Below are positions 58,649-64,000 of a stretch of 64,000 nt of DNA, piece after piece. The notes under the pieces were generated by a model. That model was not told the DNA's origin. It did not search any database and saw only the letters and a list, made by a program, of their open reading frames with translations. The stretch is from DATKSS01 sp035468355 (GTDB taxonomy: Bacteria; Chloroflexota; Dormibacteria; Dormibacterales; Dormibacteraceae): positions 1-64,000 of the forward strand of contig DATITA010000155.1 in NCBI GenBank assembly GCA_035468355.1, read 5' to 3'. Positions within the stretch are counted from its first letter, which is position 1. Every line of letters starts with the position of its first letter. The position numbers were made by a program, and so were the translations under genes.

Positions 58649-60325
58649 ATGTCAGAACGCTCGCGGCGCTGGGGGATCCTGCCGTCCTACTTCGGGTGGC
58701 AGGGCGACCAGAAGGAAACGACCCCGGAGACGGAACAGGCCATCCTCGATTCGATGGGCGCCGCGCGGGACCGACCGCCGCGGCTGAGGCGGCCCGGCCT
58801 GACGCTCGACCCCTGCTCCCCGGCGCCCGACCGTGCGTGGGGCTGGGCGCTTCAGCTCTACTCGCTGCGCTCGAACCACAGCTGGGGCATCGGCGACCTG
58901 GCCGACCTCCGGCGCTTTGCCCGGTGGTCGAAGCGCGCCGGGGCCTCGGTGATCCTGCTCAACCCTCTCGGCGCGCAAACGCCGACGCAGCCGTATCAAC
59001 CCTCGCCGTACTACACGTCGACGCGTCTTTTCCGCAACGTCGTGTATCTGAGAGTCGAGGAGATCGACGGCGCCGAGGCCGCCGCCGGCGACCTGGCGCC
59101 CCTGGCCGCGGCCGCCCGCGAGCTCAACGGCCGGCCACTGATCGACTACGACGAGGTCTACCGGCTCAAATCCCAAGCCCTCGAGCTGGTCTTCCAGGCC
59201 GCTCCGCGACCGGCTGGCCTGGAGGCATTCGTCCGCCGGCAGGGCGTGGCGCTTCGCGACTTCGCCACCTTCAACGCCCTGTGCGAGGTGCACGGGCCCG
59301 CCTGGCGCGACTGGCCCGAGGGGCTGCGGCATCCCGCCGCCGCTGGCCTGGACGGCGTCCGCGAGCGCCTGGCGGACCGGGTGGCCTTTCACCGCTGGCT
59401 GCAGTTCCACCTCGACCGCCAGCTCGCGCGGGCCGGGCGCGAGATCGGCCTCATCACCGACGTGCCGGTCGGATTCGCATCCGACGGCTTCGACGCCTGG
59501 CGGTGGCAGGACGTCTTCGCGCCCCGGATGCGGGTGGGGGCGCCGCCGGACGAGTTCTTCCGGGACGGGCAGGACTGGGGCCTGCCACCCCTGGATCCCT
59601 GGAAGCTGGGCAAGGCGCGCTGGGAGCCGTTCGTCGACGCGATCCGTTCGGCATCGAGACACGCTGCCGGCATCCGTCTGGACCACGTGATGGGCCTGTT
59701 CCGGCTGTTCTGGATCCCCGACGGGATGAGCGCCGCCGAGGGCGCCTACGTGAAATACCCGGCGGCGATCCTGCTCGGCCTGCTCGCCCGCGAGAGCCGC
59801 CGCGCGGGCGCTTTCGTGGTCGGCGAGGACCTCGGCCTGGTGGAGCCGACCGTGCGCCGGCACCTGAAGCGGCGCGGGTCGATGTCATACCGCCTCCTGT
59901 GGTTCGAGGGCTCCGATCCCTCCGCCTGGCCGCGCGACGCGGTGGCGTCGGTCGGCACCCACGACCTCCCGACCGTGGCCGGCATCTGGACGCTGAGCGA
60001 GCCGGACCACCGCCTGCACCACCTGCGCGAGAAGCTGGTGAACATGACCCACCTGCCCGACGCCACCCCTCCCGTCGACGTGGCGGTGGCGGCCTACTCG
60101 GCGTTGGCCCGCGGCCTTCCCCGCATCGTGCTCGCGTCGCTGGAGGATGCGCTCGGCGTGCACGAGCGCCCCAACGTGCCCGGCACCACCACCGAGTTTC
60201 CCAACTGGCGCCGCGCGCTGCCCGCCGGGCTGGAGGAGATCGAGAAAGCTGACGGTGTCCTCCGCATCGCGGAGGCGATGCGCGCCTCCGGGCGCTCTAA
60301 CCGCGGTCCGCGACCACCCCGGTGA
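58649..60325 (+). CDS. malQ: 4-alpha-glucanotransferase (amylomaltase, GH77)
   Basis: 558 residues. MalQ transfers maltosyl and longer glucan units between oligosaccharides, feeding maltodextrin breakdown. The GH77 motifs are GIRLDHVMGLFRLFWIPDG (nucleophile Asp), FVVGEDLGLVEPTVRR (acid Glu) and SVGTHDLPTVAGIW (stabilising Asp). LQLYSLRSNHSWGIGDLADL is the usual N-terminal substrate-cleft segment. ATG 58649 fits the family start; the earlier TTG at 58616 is less likely. The 3' end overlaps the convergent GH15 gene by 29 bp. Confidence 0.94.
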   Translation: MSERSRRWGILPSYFGWQGDQKETTPETEQAILDSMGAARDRPPRLRRPGLTLDPCSPAPDRAWGWALQLYSLRSNHSWGIGDLADLRRFARWSKRAGASVILLNPLGAQTPTQPYQPSPYYTSTRLFRNVVYLRVEEIDGAEAAAGDLAPLAAAARELNGRPLIDYDEVYRLKSQALELVFQAAPRPAGLEAFVRRQGVALRDFATFNALCEVHGPAWRDWPEGLRHPAAAGLDGVRERLADRVAFHRWLQFHLDRQLARAGREIGLITDVPVGFASDGFDAWRWQDVFAPRMRVGAPPDEFFRDGQDWGLPPLDPWKLGKARWEPFVDAIRSASRHAAGIRLDHVMGLFRLFWIPDGMSAAEGAYVKYPAAILLGLLARESRRAGAFVVGEDLGLVEPTVRRHLKRRGSMSYRLLWFEGSDPSAWPRDAVASVGTHDLPTVAGIWTLSEPDHRLHHLREKLVNMTHLPDATPPVDVAVAAYSALARGLPRIVLASLEDALGVHERPNVPGTTTEFPNWRRALPAGLEEIEKADGVLRIAEAMRASGRSNRGPRPPR

Positions 60326-62295
60326 GCACCGCCCGCTCGAGGATGATGAACTCAGCGTGGGCCCAGACCAGTGGGCGGGCAGAGCCGGTGGGCATCGCGG
60401 TCTGGGGCCAGACCTGCTCTGGGATGAGGCCTTCGTTCCCGGCCATGGAGGCCATGGCTGCGGCGTAGCCCGACGCATCTCCCCCGGCGAGCACGGTGTA
60501 GACGCCCCGCTCACCGGTGAGCAGGGGCCAGTCATGGCCCATCCCCGGGGGCGAGCCTCCGACGTACCGCTCCCCGTATCCATCTTTCGTATACCGGCCG
60601 TACAGGAATGGCTGGGTCGATTCCGATGGGACCTGCGCGTCCCTCGCCGCCAGCGTGGAAAGGATGTGGGGATCTTTCGCGCCGCGCACGCCGAGCCGGA
60701 CCAGCTCGAGAAAGCTCGGGTCGGTGATCGATTGCTGCGGCCAGACACCTCCGCCGTTGGCGATCGTGACGTCGTCGAAAGCGTCCGGGTGCCCATTCGG
60801 AGCAATCCGCACGTACCAGCCATGAGATGTGTAGGTCCAGCCCTCGAGCCCCGCATCCCAGGCTGCGGCCAGGTCCGTGCGTCCGGCGGCGCGCAGGGCA
60901 GCGATCTCCGACGCGATCGTCGAAGGCGACCAGCCTGAGTTCTCCTCCCAGCGCTCCTGGCCGGTCGCGGGTCCGTGGGCCGCGATGTACGAGGCCGCGG
61001 CTGCGATATCAGGCCTCTGGTCGGCCGGCAGCCGGTCGGCCAGCAGCTTCGAAAGCAGGATCGCGTCCGCCGTCTCATCCAGCTGCTGGCCGGGCCAGAT
61101 CGGAATTCCGGTGAGATCGGTGTTCTGCGGCATGCTGCCGTCGGGCCGCTGCTGGCGCTTCATGAAACGGGCGATGTCGAGCACGGTCGCCGCGTCGCCC
61201 GCGGCCAGCAGGCCGCGTGCGGCGTGATACAGGTCGCGCGGCCAAACCTTGCGGTAGCCCACGTCGCGGGGATCGTCGTCGACCCACTCACCCCAGGGCA
61301 GCGCCAGCGAGGCCACGATCGCGCCGGGCTGATGCTTGTCCTCGGCCATCTTGATGACCTCTGCCGAGTAGTACCAGAGGTCCGGCGCCCGGCCGTCGAG
61401 GGAATCGAGCCCGCTCGCATACGCGGCCCAGCCGGAGCGGTACGAGCTGAGCACCGAGTCGAACCCTGTCGCAAGGCTCGCGTTGAGGGCTTCCTCCGCC
61501 GCCGACCGCGTAGATCCGAACGCGAGGCCCTCGGTCCATGGTGCTGTCGCAGCCACCTCCCATGTCAGGGTGACGCGTCCGTCCGACGCGCTCGAATACT
61601 GGCTCGCCAGCTGGAACTTGCGAAGCTGGACCAGGCCGTCGTTTCTCCGCTGGAATCCCGCAGCGCGCAGGCCGCTAGACGCGCCGCCAGCGACCAGCCA
61701 GCGGCCCTCCCGCGTCACCCACCCGAGCCTGCCGTCGAATCCCGCGGATTGGCCCAACCCCGAATCTCGGAGGTGAGGGACGAGGTAGGCGTACACATGA
61801 AGGCCGCTGGTGTGCCCGACCAGCTTCGTGCGCTCCAGCACCACCGGACGCGCGGGATCGGTGGCGAACTCATGGACCAGCGAAAAGCCGTGCTTGACGT
61901 CCGAGACCGTCGTCTCATACGTCAGCACCCGGTGGTCAGTGACCCTGGAGACGGCTGCCCCGTCCGTCGTCTCGTCGAAGACGAACGTGGAGCCGTCGGT
62001 GACGAGGTAGCCGAACTGGCGCACATTGTCCTGGTCGACCTGCGGGTACAGGACGTCGGCGATCGCGCCGTGCACAGCGGTGAACCACACCGGCGAGGTC
62101 CGCTCGAAGGCGGTGCCGATCGCATCCTTGTCACCCGTGGTCCAGGTGTCCGTGGCGGCGGAGGGGCCGGGCGCGGGCCCGAGCACTCGGCTGGTGCCAA
62201 ACGGCCAGCCGTCGACCCAAGCGACGAGCGCCACCGCGACCAGGGCGACCAGGCCGGCCGTGATCAGGAGGGCCGAGCGTCGCTTGATCGCGGGC

Positions 62296-63354
<1,059 letters not shown>

Positions 63355-63360
63355 CGGCCG

Positions 63361-64000
63361 TCACCCCTTCACTCCTCCCAACGTGAGACCCGAGATCATC
63401 CAGCGGCCCATGAACATGAACAGGATCAGGACCGGGATCGAGATCAGGAAGCTCGCCGCGGCGAAGTCTCCCCACTGGCTCTGATACTGGCCCTGGAACG
63501 TGTAGATGCCCAGCGGCCAGGTGAAAAGCTCGGCCCGCTGAATCACCGTGCGAGCGAGGAGGTATTCGCTCCACGCGCTGGTGAACCCGAACAGGAAAGT
63601 CAGCGCGATCGGAGGCGTGGAGAGCGGGATGATGACCCGCCAGAAAGCGCCGATGCGAGTTGTCCCATCCACCTGGGCCGCCTCCTCGAGGTCGGGAGGG
63701 ATCGTGTCGAAGTACCCCTTCAGGATCCAGATCGAGAACGGGCAGATCGTGGTCAGGTAGGCAAGGATCATCCCGAGATAGTGGTCGATCAGGTTGAGCT
63801 TGAAGAACAGGAGGAAGATCGGGATCAGCAGCATGCCGGCTGGGATCATCTGGGTCGAGAGCAGGAAGAGGAGTCCTGCGCGCTTGCCGGGGAAGCGGAA
63901 CCGCGAGAAGGCGTAGCCGGCGGGCACCGCGAAGCAAACTCCCAGGATCGCGGCGACGGTCGAGATGACGAAGCTGTTGTAGATCCAGATCTGGAAGTCG
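63361..64000 (-). CDS. Carbohydrate ABC importer permease, MalG-type (5' end outside window)
   Basis: At least 212 residues are visible, beginning upstream of base 64000 with DFQIWIYNSFVISTVAAILG. The binding-protein-dependent permease fold includes AGYAFSRFRFPGKRAGLLFLLSTQMIPAG and the EAA loop EEAAQVDGTTRIGAFWRVIIPLSTPPI (EAAxxDGxxxxxxFxxixxP). The chain ends GRWMISGLTLGGVKG, the classic MalG C-terminus. It belongs to the CUT1 family with the ATPase downstream. The partner MalF-type permease and binding protein should lie beyond the window. Confidence 0.93.
   Translation of the reverse strand, partial: DFQIWIYNSFVISTVAAILGVCFAVPAGYAFSRFRFPGKRAGLLFLLSTQMIPAGMLLIPIFLLFFKLNLIDHYLGMILAYLTTICPFSIWILKGYFDTIPPDLEEAAQVDGTTRIGAFWRVIIPLSTPPIALTFLFGFTSAWSEYLLARTVIQRAELFTWPLGIYTFQGQYQSQWGDFAAASFLISIPVLILFMFMGRWMISGLTLGGVKG

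Overview
The window is G+C-rich (about two thirds or more by eye), gene-dense bacterial chromosome. It has no rRNA, CRISPR array, insertion sequence or complete prophage. Several genes point to a monoderm Terrabacteria lineage. These are the MurT/GatD lipid II amidation pair, the 32-residue ribosomal protein bS22, a DUF222/HNH protein behind an SOS-like box, competence genes and a Zn-ribbon glycyl-tRNA synthetase. A Dormibacterota/Chloroflexota-like or deep actinobacterial-type organism fits best, but this is inference from gene content and cannot be settled from one window.

Layout. 1-6.2 kb: start of ppdK (minus strand), an unknown protein, an inverted pair of palindromic repeats, a C1-family peptidase, a lipoprotein, an M20 peptidase and a tandem PD-(D/E)XK-like protein. 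6.2-12.5 kb: one minus-strand operon, glmU-prs-corC-recO-glyS-ybjQ-small membrane protein, tied together by 4-bp start/stop overlaps. 12.6-16.4 kb: a secreted propeller-like lipoprotein and Lon protease. 16.3-19.7 kb: minus-strand operon of gamma-carbonic anhydrase, ispE, murT and gatD, whose end overlaps the end of lon antisense by 104 bp. 19.7-24.2 kb: rpsT (S20 with a long Ala/Lys/Pro tail), holA, comEC, comEA and tRNA-Gln. 24.2-34.6 kb: leuS, EamA, HIT, amidohydrolase, acyl-CoA dehydrogenase, bS22, LemA, phospholipase D-like lipoprotein, SAM hydroxide adenosyltransferase, a sulfite-oxidase-fold enzyme and tRNA-Ala(CGC).

34.65-36.35 kb is a lower-G+C accessory patch behind tRNA-Ala. It carries one DUF4386 membrane gene and short direct repeats of the tRNA 3' end, and may be the scar of a tRNA-directed insertion. 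36.3-41.6 kb: EamA exporter, small membrane proteins, a decayed RibD-like gene and a TetR-controlled ABC-2 exporter with a clear 25-bp operator palindrome. 41.6-46.3 kb: pyruvate:ferredoxin oxidoreductase and its dihydroorotate-dehydrogenase-like partner. 46.4-57 kb: MFS transporter, asparagine synthetase, glycosyltransferase, DUF2079 membrane protein, cobalamin-dependent methionine synthase, and the DUF222/HNH gene. 57-64 kb: aldehyde dehydrogenase and a maltodextrin cluster (4-alpha-glucanotransferase, GH15 glucoamylase, sugar ABC ATPase, and a permease that runs off the window).

The most general signal is regulatory. At fourteen transcription-unit heads a TANNNT box lies only 6-9 nt before the start codon, as expected for leaderless mRNAs. 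Genes inside operons instead use Shine-Dalgarno sites or NTGA overlaps. No wholly new multigene system stands out. The most unusual single items are the leaderless-promoter pattern, the tandem PD-(D/E)XK protein, the lon/gatD antisense overlap, the gamma-carbonic anhydrase and ComEC with altered metal-site residues, and the SOS-like box on the DUF222/HNH gene.
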